The notes: generated by a model from the sequence alone, not told the origin. Counted from the first letter of the stretch, positions 46,294-56,063 are shown. The stretch is 64,000 nt of DNA from Thalassoglobus polymorphus (GCF_007744255.1 NZ_CP036267.1:1905541-1969540); one strand, 5' to 3'. Numbers and translations: made by a program.

Positions 46294-46647
46294 ATGTTTA
46301 CCCTACGCGACCATCACAGCGGCGATCACAGCGGCGATCTGTTCGATCCTTGGGATTATCTGGGGCTCAAGCGAAGGCGTCTTCTTGATCGGAGTTGGGC
46401 CGGAGTTTTCAGGGACTATTTGTTGAAGCAGCTTCCCGTCCGCGAGCTTGCTACCGAATTCCGCGATGATTTTGGGCGTCCGACGAAGGATCTCTTCGTC
46501 GCGCTGGGTGCGTTGATTCTTCAGCAACTCCATGAATTCACCGATCAGCAAACCATCGAAGCAATCGCGTTGAATATCCCTGGCATTAGCCGTCCGCTCT
46601 CTGAGAGAAATTCAAAACTATACCTATTCAGATTCGGTAGATCGTAA
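46294..46647 (+). pseudogene. Transposase N-terminal remnant (IS1182-like)
   Basis: A truncated transposase of 117 residues. MFTLRDHHSGD..DLFDPWDYLGLKRRRLLDRSWAGVFRDYLLKQLPVRELATEF and FVALGALILQQLHEFTDQQTIEAIALN match the DUF772-type N-terminal region of IS1182-family transposases. After EAIALN the reading becomes unrelated and stops; the DDE catalytic part is missing. A 12-base tandem duplication (AGCGGCGATCAC unit) adds HSGD near the start. It lies directly after the array and partly overlaps the end of the ECF gene on the other strand. Confidence 0.7.
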
Positions 46648-47157
46648 CTCACGGGCAAGCCAAGCCTTGGCGTATCTCCAATCGCTGTTGACTGTCGTGA
46701 GAGAAACCTTCAAATATTCGGCGATCTCCTCCCCCGTCATTCCTCCGAAAACTTTTTGTTCAACGACTTCAACCAGACGCGGATTCTCTCTGGCGAGAGA
46801 CTCCAGTGCGTCTTCCAATTCAACAATGTCTATCCTGGCAGTTCCCGCGATAATCGCGGGGGAAACTCCTCGATTTCGCTGCTCTGATCCACCTCGCTTT
46901 TGGGCCTTCCGTCGCCTTGCGTAGTCAACGAGTAGCCTCCGGATAATGTTGGCGCCTGCCGCCATCGCTTGGCAACGATCTGCGATGTCCACGTTTCGCT
47001 GTTCCAGCAATCGCATGACCGCATCGTTGACGAGAAGTGTTGGCTGTAATGAGTGCCCTGGAGATTCCTTTTTCAAAGCGCGTTCAGCGATCACGTGCAA
47101 TTGCTCGTACATCGACTGCTGAATCTCCTGATTGCTCTTTTCCGTCTTTTTAGTCAT
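46624..47157 (-). CDS. ECF-type RNA polymerase sigma factor
   Basis: A 177-residue extracytoplasmic-function sigma factor of the planctomycete type. Region 2 (about residues 10-85; HSLQPTLLVNDAVMRLLEQRNVDIADRCQAMAAGANIIRRLLVDYARRR) resembles the sigma-70 X6 group, and region 4 (about 115-170) contains VVEQKVFGGMTGEEIAEYLKVSLTTVNSDWRYAKAWL, the helix-turn-helix that reads the -35 element. ECF factors of this group often sit beside Ser/Thr kinase genes, and one lies 500 bp away on the other strand. No anti-sigma factor gene is seen, so phosphorylation by the kinase is a possible control, but this is inferred. Confidence 0.9.
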   Translation of the reverse strand: MTKKTEKSNQEIQQSMYEQLHVIAERALKKESPGHSLQPTLLVNDAVMRLLEQRNVDIADRCQAMAAGANIIRRLLVDYARRRKAQKRGGSEQRNRGVSPAIIAGTARIDIVELEDALESLARENPRLVEVVEQKVFGGMTGEEIAEYLKVSLTTVNSDWRYAKAWLARELRSTESE

Positions 47158-47658
47158 GGCATTTTTTCGGCGATGAGTGCTGGTGATTATTTAATTCGCA
47201 TATCTCAACAATCAGCAGAGAATTTTTTTGAACATATAAGACGCGTTCGGTCTTGTGAACATGTGCAGTGTTCCGCACGAAAAGCACGCTCCACGGACAC
47301 AAGCAGCAAGACAATGTTCTAGACGCACCACCACGATCTTCCGTGTATTGTTCAACGATTTCACTTCGTCGCTCGAGGTGTTCTGGAATTCCAAAATTTC
47401 TTGTCGCGAGAGATTTATCAACCAGCGACGACAGCCCAAATGAATGAGCTCGAAGTTTCGTTTTATCATTCTGCTCATTCTCAAGAATAATTTCCAGTTT
47501 CGACCACACTAAGCAAGTCCACTTCTCGCCAAGGCTTCTGGAGTTGCAGGATTGTTTCTTCGACCTACGAAGGAAACTCCAAGTTCTAGGGAACCGCTTA
47601 TAAACATTCTGGAGAACAGGAAGATCGCTGTTTTCCTGTTCGAATTTGGAGTCCCCAA
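47158..47658. other. Divergent intergenic region between sigma factor and kinase
   Basis: About 500 bp. It probably holds the promoters of both genes. No repeat, hairpin or open frame with support was seen. Confidence 0.4.
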
Positions 47659-50592
47659 ATGATTCAACAAAGAATCTTCTCGATAAAAAGTGTCAATTGG
47701 ACGGGAAATCAGATAAAAAACGTTGTCGGAGTTTTACCAATCGGGTTAGCGGGGAGATCAGAGTTGGGCGGCGACAGCAATGAAACACACGATAAACGGC
47801 GGGTACTTATTCAGAAGTGGTTTGCGAAACTGGTCGAGCTTTCTGGTGAGGAACAAGCAGCATGTTTGGACGAGCTAAGTGAACAAGATGAAAGTGTCGC
47901 AGCTGAGGTTCAAGCGTTAGTTGAGCGGGATCGCGACAATGCACAATTCTTGGAAGGAAGCCCTCAAATTGATCTGGGCGCGGATGAGACTCACGTCTGG
48001 CGGATTCCCCCGGAGATACCAGGGTACACGTCTATCCAGCATGTCTCCGAGGGTGGGCAGGCTGTTGTCTTTCAGGGACGACAGGAATCGACGAACCAAC
48101 TTGTCGCAATCAAAGTTTTAAAAGATGGTTTTCTCGGTGACAGCTCAGCGCGTGAACGGCACCTGGAAGAGATTAAATCTCTCACGAGAATCCAACATCC
48201 AAACATCGTTTCCGTGGTTGATTGCGGAACCACTCAAGACGGCCGCGAATACTACATCACAAGATTCATTTCAGGCCAAAATCTCGACGAATACATCCTC
48301 GCTGAAAACCTGACAATTGAGCAACGAGTCAGCCTGTGTGCGAAGATTGCCAGAGCACTGGACGCAGCTCACCATTCAGGAATTGTTCATCGAGATCTCA
48401 AGCCCTCAAATATTCGTATCGACAGGCATGGTGAGCCACACATTCTCGATTTCGGACTGGCGAAGGGGATCGAAGCAGGCACAATCGTCAACGGAGATTT
48501 GAAGACCGAGTCTGGAAGCTTTGTAGGGAGCGTGAACTGGGCGAGTCCTGAACAGATCGATAAAAGATTCGGAAAGATCAGTTTGCGAACGGATATTTAC
48601 CAGTTGGGTGTCGTGTTCTTTCAGGTCTTTGCTGGATGCAAATTTCCATACGACGTCTCTGGTGAATTCCTGGAGTCATTCCAAAGCATTCTTCAAGCGA
48701 ATCCGAAATCTATTCCAGGTGCTGAAAACGACATCAAACTTGCACGTGTCAATAAAGTGATCCGAAAAGCGTTAAGAAAAAAACAAGAGGAACGTTTCAC
48801 ATCTGCCGGAGCATTTGCCAGAACACTTGAAAAAGCGATTGTGATTTCGGATCAGAAGGCTGATGGAAAGAAAGAACGCCCTGCGATTGTCTCCTGGATC
48901 TTCCTGGTGGGATTTCTGCTTGTTGGATTATTCGTTGCCGCTTTAATCATTCAATGGCTATATCCAGCTCAGTTCGACCAAGCGGTTGCGCGAATTCAAA
49001 AAACGTTTTCTTCGAAAAGTTCAGAGCACTTAGAGAAAGGAGAACCACAGGTCAAACCTGAGACAATTGCAGTTGCCGCAGAGATCGAACACCCTCCTTT
49101 TATGGTCGATTGGGAAATCTCGAGTACTCCCGACATGTCGATCAACACACCTCCGGTGGCAGCTGAGAATTCAAGAAAAATCGCGAGCGTCCCGACACCA
49201 TTAGAGTCTGTGCAAATCAGTATGAGTGACGTGAAGCTCCCTGAAGGTCAGACAGGGTCGACTCCGGCGACCTTCGAGGTCCAACTTTCAAGAGCCAGTG
49301 CTGAGAAAGTACATGTTGACTACGCGACATCGGATGAGACAGCTCACAGTTCCTCAAGCGAATCCAGAGACTACAAATCGATCAGTCAGCAAACATTGAC
49401 ATTCGAGCCAGGAGAAACTTCAAAGAAAATTGTGATCGACGTTCTAGGCGATTCAGAGTGGGAACGTGAAGAAACGTTTGCAGTCAACCTGTCGAATCCG
49501 AAGAACGCTGAAATCTCCAATGGAAAAGCAGTCTGCACAATCCAAAATGATGACGACTTCGTCAGCGAGCACGGTGAGCTCGATTTTCGAAAATTCGACG
49601 GCCTAAGGCTAAAACCGTGGGACCTTAAGGGAAATTTCGGCGTCAGTATCAACCAGGGGATTCCAAGTCTCCGGATTGTCGGAGCAGGTGGACAAGATCA
49701 CAGTGCGATCAATCGGTCGATCAAACTTCGGGGAAAATTCTTTATTGAAGCTCAATTGTGGGACAATCGCAACAGCGAAGCAGAGTTTATTCTCCAGTCA
49801 TCAACAACAGCCGAGTCACTCAGGTTCTCATTAAAAACGATCGCCTACCACGACTGGGGGGCTGCGGGAAATTCCGGCGAGATCCAAGACCTCGCACCGG
49901 GCTCGGTCTTTTCCAAAAAAAGTGTTTGGCTGCGAGTCGAACAGATTCCTGGAGAGGGAGTCTATGTCTTCGCGAATGGAGACCGAAGTCAAATGCATCG
50001 AATCGCAGTGGATATGGAGACTCCTTTTGATTCACTGGAGATTCGATTTCCGAATGAGAAATGTGTCAAGCAGATCCAGAACCTGCGTTGGGGGCCTATT
50101 GAGACAACCCCGCTCGTAGGGACGAAGCCCTTTGGTGACTCCAGTCGACAGACTTCCAGCGGAGAAATTCCACAGGGCTGGGTAGCCATCGGAACGTCGC
50201 GAGAGGGGCAACCACGTCGATTTATTTCAGAAGACTTGCAGATCGGCGAAGACTTTAATGTTTCGTTTACTCTTGACGTCAAACGTATAGGCTCATTCGC
50301 CCTCAATTTCATTGGCGACAAGGAAAGTGTCACCCTGCCTGTCTACATTTCAATTGAAGGCTATGAAGCCAAAGTCTCTCTCGGCGGAGCAACGAAATCA
50401 TTTCAATACGAATTTGGAGCCATCGACGTTCGTATTGTGCGAACCGGTAACCGAATCCAATTAGAGTTTGGTGGTCCACAAAATGTCGTTGCCATTGAAC
50501 CTCACGGACTGAAAAACTTCTCTCGCCTGGAACTCGACCTCATCAAGACAGATGGTGCCATCACTTTTCAGAAACCAATTTTGGTGAGATGA
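47659..50592 (+). CDS. Membrane Ser/Thr protein kinase with Calx-beta domain
   Basis: A 977-residue protein. The N-terminal segment (about 60-100) resembles the sigma-associated linker of planctomycete kinases. The kinase domain (about 118-375) has VSEGGQAVVFQG (G loop), VAIKVLKDG (ATP Lys), IVHRDLKPSNIRI (HRD) and ILDFGLAKG (DFG), all intact. A transmembrane helix (IFLVGFLLVGLFVAALIIQWL) follows. Then outside are a Calx-beta domain (about 510-640; PEGQTGSTPATFEVQL, DDD motif for calcium) and a C-terminal beta-rich region with no recognised fold. The kinase thus may sense an outside ligand. The divergent ECF factor is the likely partner. Confidence 0.9.
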   Translation: MIQQRIFSIKSVNWTGNQIKNVVGVLPIGLAGRSELGGDSNETHDKRRVLIQKWFAKLVELSGEEQAACLDELSEQDESVAAEVQALVERDRDNAQFLEGSPQIDLGADETHVWRIPPEIPGYTSIQHVSEGGQAVVFQGRQESTNQLVAIKVLKDGFLGDSSARERHLEEIKSLTRIQHPNIVSVVDCGTTQDGREYYITRFISGQNLDEYILAENLTIEQRVSLCAKIARALDAAHHSGIVHRDLKPSNIRIDRHGEPHILDFGLAKGIEAGTIVNGDLKTESGSFVGSVNWASPEQIDKRFGKISLRTDIYQLGVVFFQVFAGCKFPYDVSGEFLESFQSILQANPKSIPGAENDIKLARVNKVIRKALRKKQEERFTSAGAFARTLEKAIVISDQKADGKKERPAIVSWIFLVGFLLVGLFVAALIIQWLYPAQFDQAVARIQKTFSSKSSEHLEKGEPQVKPETIAVAAEIEHPPFMVDWEISSTPDMSINTPPVAAENSRKIASVPTPLESVQISMSDVKLPEGQTGSTPATFEVQLSRASAEKVHVDYATSDETAHSSSSESRDYKSISQQTLTFEPGETSKKIVIDVLGDSEWEREETFAVNLSNPKNAEISNGKAVCTIQNDDDFVSEHGELDFRKFDGLRLKPWDLKGNFGVSINQGIPSLRIVGAGGQDHSAINRSIKLRGKFFIEAQLWDNRNSEAEFILQSSTTAESLRFSLKTIAYHDWGAAGNSGEIQDLAPGSVFSKKSVWLRVEQIPGEGVYVFANGDRSQMHRIAVDMETPFDSLEIRFPNEKCVKQIQNLRWGPIETTPLVGTKPFGDSSRQTSSGEIPQGWVAIGTSREGQPRRFISEDLQIGEDFNVSFTLDVKRIGSFALNFIGDKESVTLPVYISIEGYEAKVSLGGATKSFQYEFGAIDVRIVRTGNRIQLEFGGPQNVVAIEPHGLKNFSRLELDLIKTDGAITFQKPILVR

Positions 50593-50667
50593 ACGAACTC
50601 ATCTTCGCTCCGGAGTCTCTTACTGCAACTGCGCATCCACCTCGGTTTTCCGTTAGGAGTCATTCTT

Positions 50668-52221
50668 ATGAACACCCGTCAAATTTTCAGCCCACGACTT
50701 TCCCTGAAACTGATTTTTGTAACCGCCTGGTCCCTTTTGAGTACCTCTGTATATTCCGATGATCTGCACTTCTACGAAGGGACGTTCTCACATGCAGACC
50801 TTGGAGTCATGAACGTCAAAATGTCGCTCGATAAGTCACTTGACGATCAACAGGAGTGCAGCGGAGAGTTGACGTTCCTGACACTTCGTAAAGGAGATCA
50901 GTCTAAAATCATCAACCTCACGCAGAAAGTCCAGCTGACCATTCTGGGTGGCAAATGGGTCTTGCAATTTGGCAAGATGACCTCTTCATCAGTTGACGCC
51001 GCCGCCCAACCATATCCATCGCAGACAAAGATTTCGTTGACACAACAGGGAAGTCAGTTAACAGGGATGTATGGAAAAATGAGAATCCAGTTTCAATCAA
51101 TCGAAGCTGATTCTCCGGACGATGATTCGTTCGTCTGGACGAGTGTTGACAACTCACAGTCCTGGCAATTTTTAAGGAAAATTGAGGAGATCATGGCGTT
51201 TCACCTCGCTGGTGAACGAGTCATCTCTCCGAAGTACAATGAAGGTGCTCAAAATAGCAACTTGCAGGTTGCTGCCACATATGCACTGGCAAATTCGAAA
51301 CTTAGCTCTGAAGTGGAGAAGCGATACCTGGCACTTGATACAACAGGAATCCACCCGCGAGTCAAGATGCTCTACGACGATCACGTGTTTCAAGCACAAC
51401 ATTCAGCTCGAAGCTGGAAAGCTGTCGCTGATGCGATGATCAATCAATTACCGCGAGAAGTCATTGAACAACGGATCGCTGAAGCGAATTTGCTTGTGAC
51501 GACGAAAGCAAGTCGACGTGCTGGAGTCTACAGGGCTCTTCTGAATGCGTTGCTGCCGTCAGGGTCAAACTTGGGCTCGGTTCCACCATCCGAAGCAACT
51601 CCTGATGAATCACTGGTCAAAGATTCCAAGTCGCTCGCCTATTTTCGCGATTATCAAAAATTGGTATTCGGCCCCGACAACAAAATCGCAGTACAGTTCA
51701 CAGATCTCTGGATGGCAGGCCAAGACATGTTGAAGTCACAGAACCTTGATGACGTGAGCCCCTCTGCCGCTCAACTGCAAAAAGCCAATGATTTCCGCGC
51801 CGAAATCATCAAGTCTCTCGAAGAGCACCCGTGGGACTCTGCGGGCGTTCATCCCTGGGTTGTGATGTATGTGAATTATGCCATCGAATTGATGAAAAGA
51901 CGGCATGAAATTGCTGAACGAATCATTGAGGCACGTTACCAATTTGCAGCCAATCCTACGGACGCCAATATTCAACGACATAATCAGATTTCAGACGAAA
52001 TGGGTGTTACCGATAGAGAAGATCATGCGGTGGCTGGTTTTATTGGCACGTGTATTGAAATGTTCGAACATGGAATGGTTCTGGGACCATATGACAAAAT
52101 CATGGAGGCCGCCAAAGCTCCTGACTACATCGATGAACGACTTCCGCAGGCTCAGGCTGACTTTCGCCTCGAAGAATTTGTTCAGCCAGTGACGATTAAA
52201 AGGCCGCGTCGTTCAAGGTGA
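50668..52221 (+). CDS. Secreted protein, unknown function, follows the kinase
   Basis: A 517-residue protein with a Sec signal peptide (MNTRQIFSPRLSLKLIFVTAWSLLSTSVYS). The first part (about 30-150) is beta-rich, starting DDLHFYEGTFSHADLGVMNVKM; the remainder is helical. No catalytic motif was recognised. It lies 75 bp after the kinase with a strong Shine-Dalgarno (TAGGAG) and may belong to the same unit, perhaps as a periplasmic partner of the kinase's outer domain. The function is unknown. Confidence 0.6.
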   Translation: MNTRQIFSPRLSLKLIFVTAWSLLSTSVYSDDLHFYEGTFSHADLGVMNVKMSLDKSLDDQQECSGELTFLTLRKGDQSKIINLTQKVQLTILGGKWVLQFGKMTSSSVDAAAQPYPSQTKISLTQQGSQLTGMYGKMRIQFQSIEADSPDDDSFVWTSVDNSQSWQFLRKIEEIMAFHLAGERVISPKYNEGAQNSNLQVAATYALANSKLSSEVEKRYLALDTTGIHPRVKMLYDDHVFQAQHSARSWKAVADAMINQLPREVIEQRIAEANLLVTTKASRRAGVYRALLNALLPSGSNLGSVPPSEATPDESLVKDSKSLAYFRDYQKLVFGPDNKIAVQFTDLWMAGQDMLKSQNLDDVSPSAAQLQKANDFRAEIIKSLEEHPWDSAGVHPWVVMYVNYAIELMKRRHEIAERIIEARYQFAANPTDANIQRHNQISDEMGVTDREDHAVAGFIGTCIEMFEHGMVLGPYDKIMEAAKAPDYIDERLPQAQADFRLEEFVQPVTIKRPRRSR

Positions 52222-52349
52222 TCGATTGACTGACTGTTCAGTGGGAGGTGAGCGAACCTTGGCTTGATCCGAGGATCGCATCCGGTAGAACCCAGATTCG
52301 ATTTCACGAAAGCAAGAATTCTTGCGGACACACTTGAAGGGCGCTTCCT

Positions 52350-52781
52350 ATGGAGATCTGGTTTCATTCTAAGAGCAGCACATATTCATGGCTATCGAAT
52401 TTTTCTGAAGACGGATTTACGCTCGACGGCGAATTTTGGCCAAGTGTCGAGCATTTCTATCAAGCACAGAAGTATGTTGGAACCGAGCACTCAATGCAGA
52501 TTCGGAATGCTGAGTCCCCCCTTAAAGCCAGGAAAGCGGGAAAAAACCGCTCATTGGTTCCGCGACCTGATTGGGATGAAGTCAAAATCGTTGTGATGCT
52601 AAGTGCATTGGAGGCAAAGTTTTTGCAAAACCAGAGATTGAAACGAAAGTTGCTGGAAACGAAAGATCATGAACTTGTCCACGAGTCGAAATCAGACTCT
52701 TTCTGGGGAAGGTCACGTGAAGGGGCCGGTCAGAACTACCTTGGTGAACTCCTCATGCAGGTCCGCGAGGAGCTTGCCTGA
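52350..52781 (+). CDS. NADAR (YbiA-like) family protein
   Basis: A 143-residue single-domain protein: MEIWFHSKSSTYSWLSNFSEDGF, FWPSVEHFYQAQKYVGTEH, and KSDSFWGRSREGAGQNYLGELLMQVREEL match the YbiA/NADAR family throughout. Members include E. coli YbiA (an N-glycosidase on riboflavin intermediates) and NADAR enzymes that remove ADP-ribose from guanine in phage or toxin conflict. The conserved Trp/Glu/Lys and SFWGxG positions are present in the SDSFWGRS form. It stands alone before a region of mobile-element remains; a defence role is possible but not shown. Confidence 0.85.
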   Translation: MEIWFHSKSSTYSWLSNFSEDGFTLDGEFWPSVEHFYQAQKYVGTEHSMQIRNAESPLKARKAGKNRSLVPRPDWDEVKIVVMLSALEAKFLQNQRLKRKLLETKDHELVHESKSDSFWGRSREGAGQNYLGELLMQVREELA

Positions 52782-52806
52782 ATTGAACTGAAAAACCGAG
52801 CAATAA

Positions 52807-52834
52807 ACCTACCTGCCGATGTCTACAGGTAGGT
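52807..52834. terminator. Hairpin after the NADAR gene
   Basis: Inverted repeat ACCTACCTG/CAGGTAGGT with a 10-base loop, 26 bp after the stop. No T-tract follows, so it may be a terminator of the weaker kind or an RNA stability element. Confidence 0.5.
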
Positions 52835-53057
52835 CGAAATCGCAGAGTAGCTGATGCAGTCTAGTGACTTGAAGTATGACCTCGCTTGCTCAGATAGTGG
52901 TTGAAGTACGGTCCTCATCGCTGCAGTTCCCGTTGTGCCCATGCGAGTTTCCGTTGGCACTACCGTTTCCTGTACTCAGCTTCAATGGGGCCGCTCTTTT
53001 TTAGAGCGGAAGACGTCTACGTTACTGATGGATCCTAAAGCCAGCCCTTTGAAGGTG
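52835..53057. other. Intergenic, nothing recognised
   Basis: About 220 bp between the NADAR hairpin and the first transposase remains. No supported feature. Confidence 0.35.
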
Positions 53058-53797
53058 TTAGGTTTTGGTTGTTTTGGGGGATCGTTGATTTTCGATAAGT
53101 CTTGCTGTCGAAACGTGTTTCCTGGGTGAGGAGGGACGGTGCTTCCGGGTCTTTTTACCTCGCCGGTGTTTTTGGTAGCGAGATAGCTTCATACTCTTTG
53201 CCCAGCGGATCAACTGTTGTGACAAAACAGCGATCGAGTGCGTTTGATATTCTTCCCATTCTTCGCCCGGCAGCGCAATCATCATGCCTCAATAAGTCCC
53301 ACTGACTTCTTCGGTCAGCGACTGCAACACCCGGCAAGGCTGCTCCACCTTCGTCACGCAACACTTCCAGTCGATGATCGGTGCCGGTGATATGATTGCC
53401 ATCCACAACCTTAAGGCGATACCCCGGCAGCAAAGGTTTCCGCTCTCCCAAACGGTCAACCAGTTGGCTGGCGACATCTGCGGAATGCCGGAGCAGAGCC
53501 TCGGAAACATTCGTCTCCATACAGTTGATTTTGTTGTAGAGCGACTTGACCGAAACACTGATCGATTCATTTCGCCGCTGATAAGCTGTATGCACTGAAG
53601 GAGTGACTCGACAAACCGAGAGCATCATCAAATCGACGACCGTCGAGAAGTAGTTCACGTTCGTATTGAACTTCCGCATGTTCCTGAAACAGTTCGTCGA
53701 GAACCTCCGCAGCAAACATTCGCTTCAGTGTCGCCCGCACCATGAGACAGGCCGGCGCTTCCATTAAAAAATATTTCAAAACGTCTTCCTTAACCAT
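53058..53797 (-). pseudogene. IS4-type transposase, frameshifted remnant
   Basis: On the minus strand an N-terminal part (from MVKEDVLKYFLMEAPACLMVRATLKRMF, start 53797) changes frame near 53650. It continues as FSTVVDLMMLSVCRVTPSVHTAYQRR and LLPGYRLKVVDGNHITGTDHRLEVLRDEGGAALPG, the DDE region of an IS4-family enzyme with the first catalytic Asp in VVDGNH. Beyond VAVADRRSQW the frame changes again, with more matching fragments toward 53058. The gene is broken in at least two places and is not active. Confidence 0.75.
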
Positions 53798-54111
53798 CAC
53801 GTCCGCTCCTTGACTAAACTTGCTCCATCTAATTGTCCTACAATCAGTTACAACCATTTTAATAAATTCAAACCCCACCTTCAAAGGGCTGGCTGGCACT
53901 GCCGTGGCACTCCCAAATTTCACTCATTCAGCCGGTCCACTCTGCCTGGCACAACCGTGGCACCTCCGTATTTCATTTATTCAACCGGGCCACCCAACGC
54001 CGTTAACCGTGTTTTCTGAATTGAAAGAAGTCTTGATGCGAATTGAGGTTGTGGCGATTCTTTTGTTGCGAAGCGAAAGATCACCCACTCTCAACCCGAA
54101 AGGAATCGGGA

Positions 54112-55300
54112 ATGTCGCATCAAGACCGGCACGCACGAGGCGTACGACTCAATTCTGTCGATTTGTTCAAAGCCCTGCAATGGCTGACGCGGGGTGTCGA
54201 TTGGTCAGCGATTCGAATGCGCAAAGAAGCAACCTGGACACCACAGTGGCTGACCTGGATGGCGATTCTCTGGGCGTGGTCAAACGAAGCGACGTTGGGG
54301 GAACGCTTTCTCTGTGCGCAGCGACTCATCCAACATTTACAAAACGAATCGGCCAAGGTCTCGACATCGTATCAGGCGTTTATGAAGGTCTTGATTCGCT
54401 GGACCGAACCGCTGGTTTTGGCATTGCAGGTTACGCTGCGAAAGCGAATGGAAGCACTCTCTCCGGGTGATTGGACACGGCACGGATTCGTGGTTTTTGG
54501 AGTCGACGGCAGCAAGGTGTCGCTGCCGAGAACGAAATCGAATCAAGCGGCGTATTCCCATGCACGACAGAACAGCAAACGCAACCGCCGCAAGAAACCG
54601 AATGACCGAGCCGCCACCAAGAAGATTGAACAGTCGCAGCTCTTCCTGACAACTCTGTTCCATGTGGGGCTGAACTTGCCGTGGGACTGGAGAACCGGTC
54701 CCGCCGACAGCAGCGAACGCTCTCATGTGCTAGAGATGCTCGACAGCTTGCCTCAGAACGCGTTGCTCACTGGTGATGCTGGTTTCGTTGGCTACAGCTT
54801 CGCCAGTACTGTTCTGGATCATGGTTCGCAGCTCCTGGTGCGCGTCGGAGCGAATGTGAAGTTGCTCAAGAAGTTGGGCTTTGTTCGTGAATCGAACGGC
54901 ATTGTCTACGTCTGGACTGACAAAGCTGCACGCAAGCAGCAACCGCCATTGGTGTTCCGTTTGGTGGTTGTGCAAAGCGCGCGTCATCCGGTTTACCTCA
55001 TCACGAGTGTCACGAATCAAAGCAGGTTGAGCGAGAAACAAATCGCCGACCTGTATCGTGCTCGCTGGGGTGCCTTAATTGCGAAGTTCGCTTTATGTCT
55101 ACCTTTTCGTCGCCTCAACAATTTCTGGTTCCCTGCCGGGCTACTTCTGTTACGGAACGGAAGAAGGAACCCTACTTCGAAGAACTCATTCAGACCTGTT
55201 TAAGACGACTCAGAAACAGCTCTCTCATCCAAACGCAATGCAGGCGATTCTGAAGCCTCGTTTTCCGTTTGTTCTGGAGCATAGTTTGATCGTGCTGTCG
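54112..55300 (+). pseudogene. IS4-type transposase, interrupted before the catalytic Glu
   Basis: From ATG 54112 (AGGAATCGGG ahead) about 320 residues are intact: MSHQDRHARGVRLNSVDLFKALQWL, first Asp in VFGVDGSKVSLPRT, second Asp in LLTGDAGFVGYS. The third catalytic residue should follow LYRARWG as a Glu, but at about 55070 the sequence turns into unrelated ALIAKFALCL. Matching C-terminal pieces reappear around 55180-55300 in another frame (QKQLSHPNAMQAIL). About 100 bp of foreign sequence seems inserted here, so the enzyme is dead. It differs in sequence from the remnant at 53058. Confidence 0.75.
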
Positions 55301-55520
55301 ACATGATCCGAGGAGACCTTGCATTGGCGGGAATCCCATTTGAGACCGAAGAAGTCCAACTCGATTTCTTTTCATTGCGTTATTCTGATGTCAGCAGACT
55401 TGCTTCAGTTGGCATTCCTCCGATGACGGCTCAAGAGTTGGGCTGGCATTCCAAGCTCAAGCTAATGTTGAACTTTCACATACATCTTCGGCTGAGCGGT
55501 CTTTCCATGGTTGTCGATTT
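55283..55520 (+). pseudogene. Tyrosine recombinase, C-terminal remnant
   Basis: About 78 residues matching the end of a planctomycete phage-type integrase: AVDMIRGDLALAGIPFET, DFFSLRYSDVSRLASVGIPPMTAQELGWHSKLKLML. In active enzymes the first box is DFHSLRHT (H-x-x-R) and the final strand carries Tyr. Here the first His is Phe, HT became YS and the Tyr region reads NFHIH, so all the catalytic residues except one Arg-like position look lost. The N-terminal and middle parts are missing. It follows directly on the broken transposase. Confidence 0.75.
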
Positions 55521-55559
55521 CGTCCTTTCCCCGGATTAGGACGATCAGCCGGAGAAAGA

Positions 55560-55845
55560 TAGTTGCCGGTCTGAACGGCTCCCATAGCGATTTGTTTTGA
55601 AAGATTGAAAACGAATGGGGCTTGAATTTCGAGGGTGAGGCGGTAGCTGATTTTATCGCAGAAAATCGGATGAGTGATTTCCGCTTCCACGCGTCGCTGG
55701 TAGGCTGCAATGACACTCTTGCGGCTAGCGGTCGTCATTGCGACTGTTTCGACTCGTTGAATGAAGAAGTAGGCGTTGGCTTCTCTATTTGTTGAGGAAA
55801 TTGCATCTTGAAAACGGATTTCGGGAAGTGATCCGGAAGACCGAG
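55560..55845 (-). pseudogene. cas1: Probable cas1 C-terminal remnant
   Basis: On the minus strand an open stretch reads DAISSTNREANAYFFIQRVETVAMTTASRKSVIAAYQRR, VEAEITHPIFCDKISYRLTLEIQA. This order (a T-x-x-(G/S)RK-x-(V/F)(I/L)-x-x-Y-x-x-R helix, then EITHP and a KISYR-x-x-LE-x-QA helix) is the usual end of Cas1. The remnant begins near 55845 and after LEIQA the reading frame breaks up, so only the last about 75 residues are left. It is distinct from the intact Cas4-Cas1 fusion 12 kb away. The identification rests on motif spacing and has no independent support. Confidence 0.55.
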
Positions 55846-56040
55846 AAAGCTAGCAATTGCGTTGGCTTCTGCCCAGCACTGATTGCCGAAAATCGATACC
55901 TGAAAGCGATCTCAGCATTGGCCGGCTATGTCAGCCGCAAGTATCTGCGAACCGAGTTGACCGAGAGAGACGAAGTCAACCAGCTAGCATCAGCCGTCGT
56001 TGATTTGATTGTCCTGAAAGAAGCTGGCTCGGTCAGCTAA
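55846..56040 (+). CDS. C-terminal fragment of an unrecognised protein
   Basis: An open frame ending in a stop at 56040 (ENRYLKAISALAGYVSRKYL ending AVVDLIVLKEAGSVS), followed 24 bases later by a good terminator on the same strand. The terminator suggests that a real gene once ended here. Its front part has no good start and overlaps the cas1 remnant on the other strand, so it is probably a fragment. Family not recognised. Confidence 0.3.
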   Translation, partial: KASNCVGFCPALIAENRYLKAISALAGYVSRKYLRTELTERDEVNQLASAVVDLIVLKEAGSVS

Positions 56041-56063
56041 GAGCTTGCCGGCCAGAAGCCACA

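Noticed and set aside
46204-46647. The transposase remnant as a working gene of its own
   Set aside because: It lacks the catalytic C-terminal part, and the frame ends in unrelated residues that overlap the sigma factor gene.
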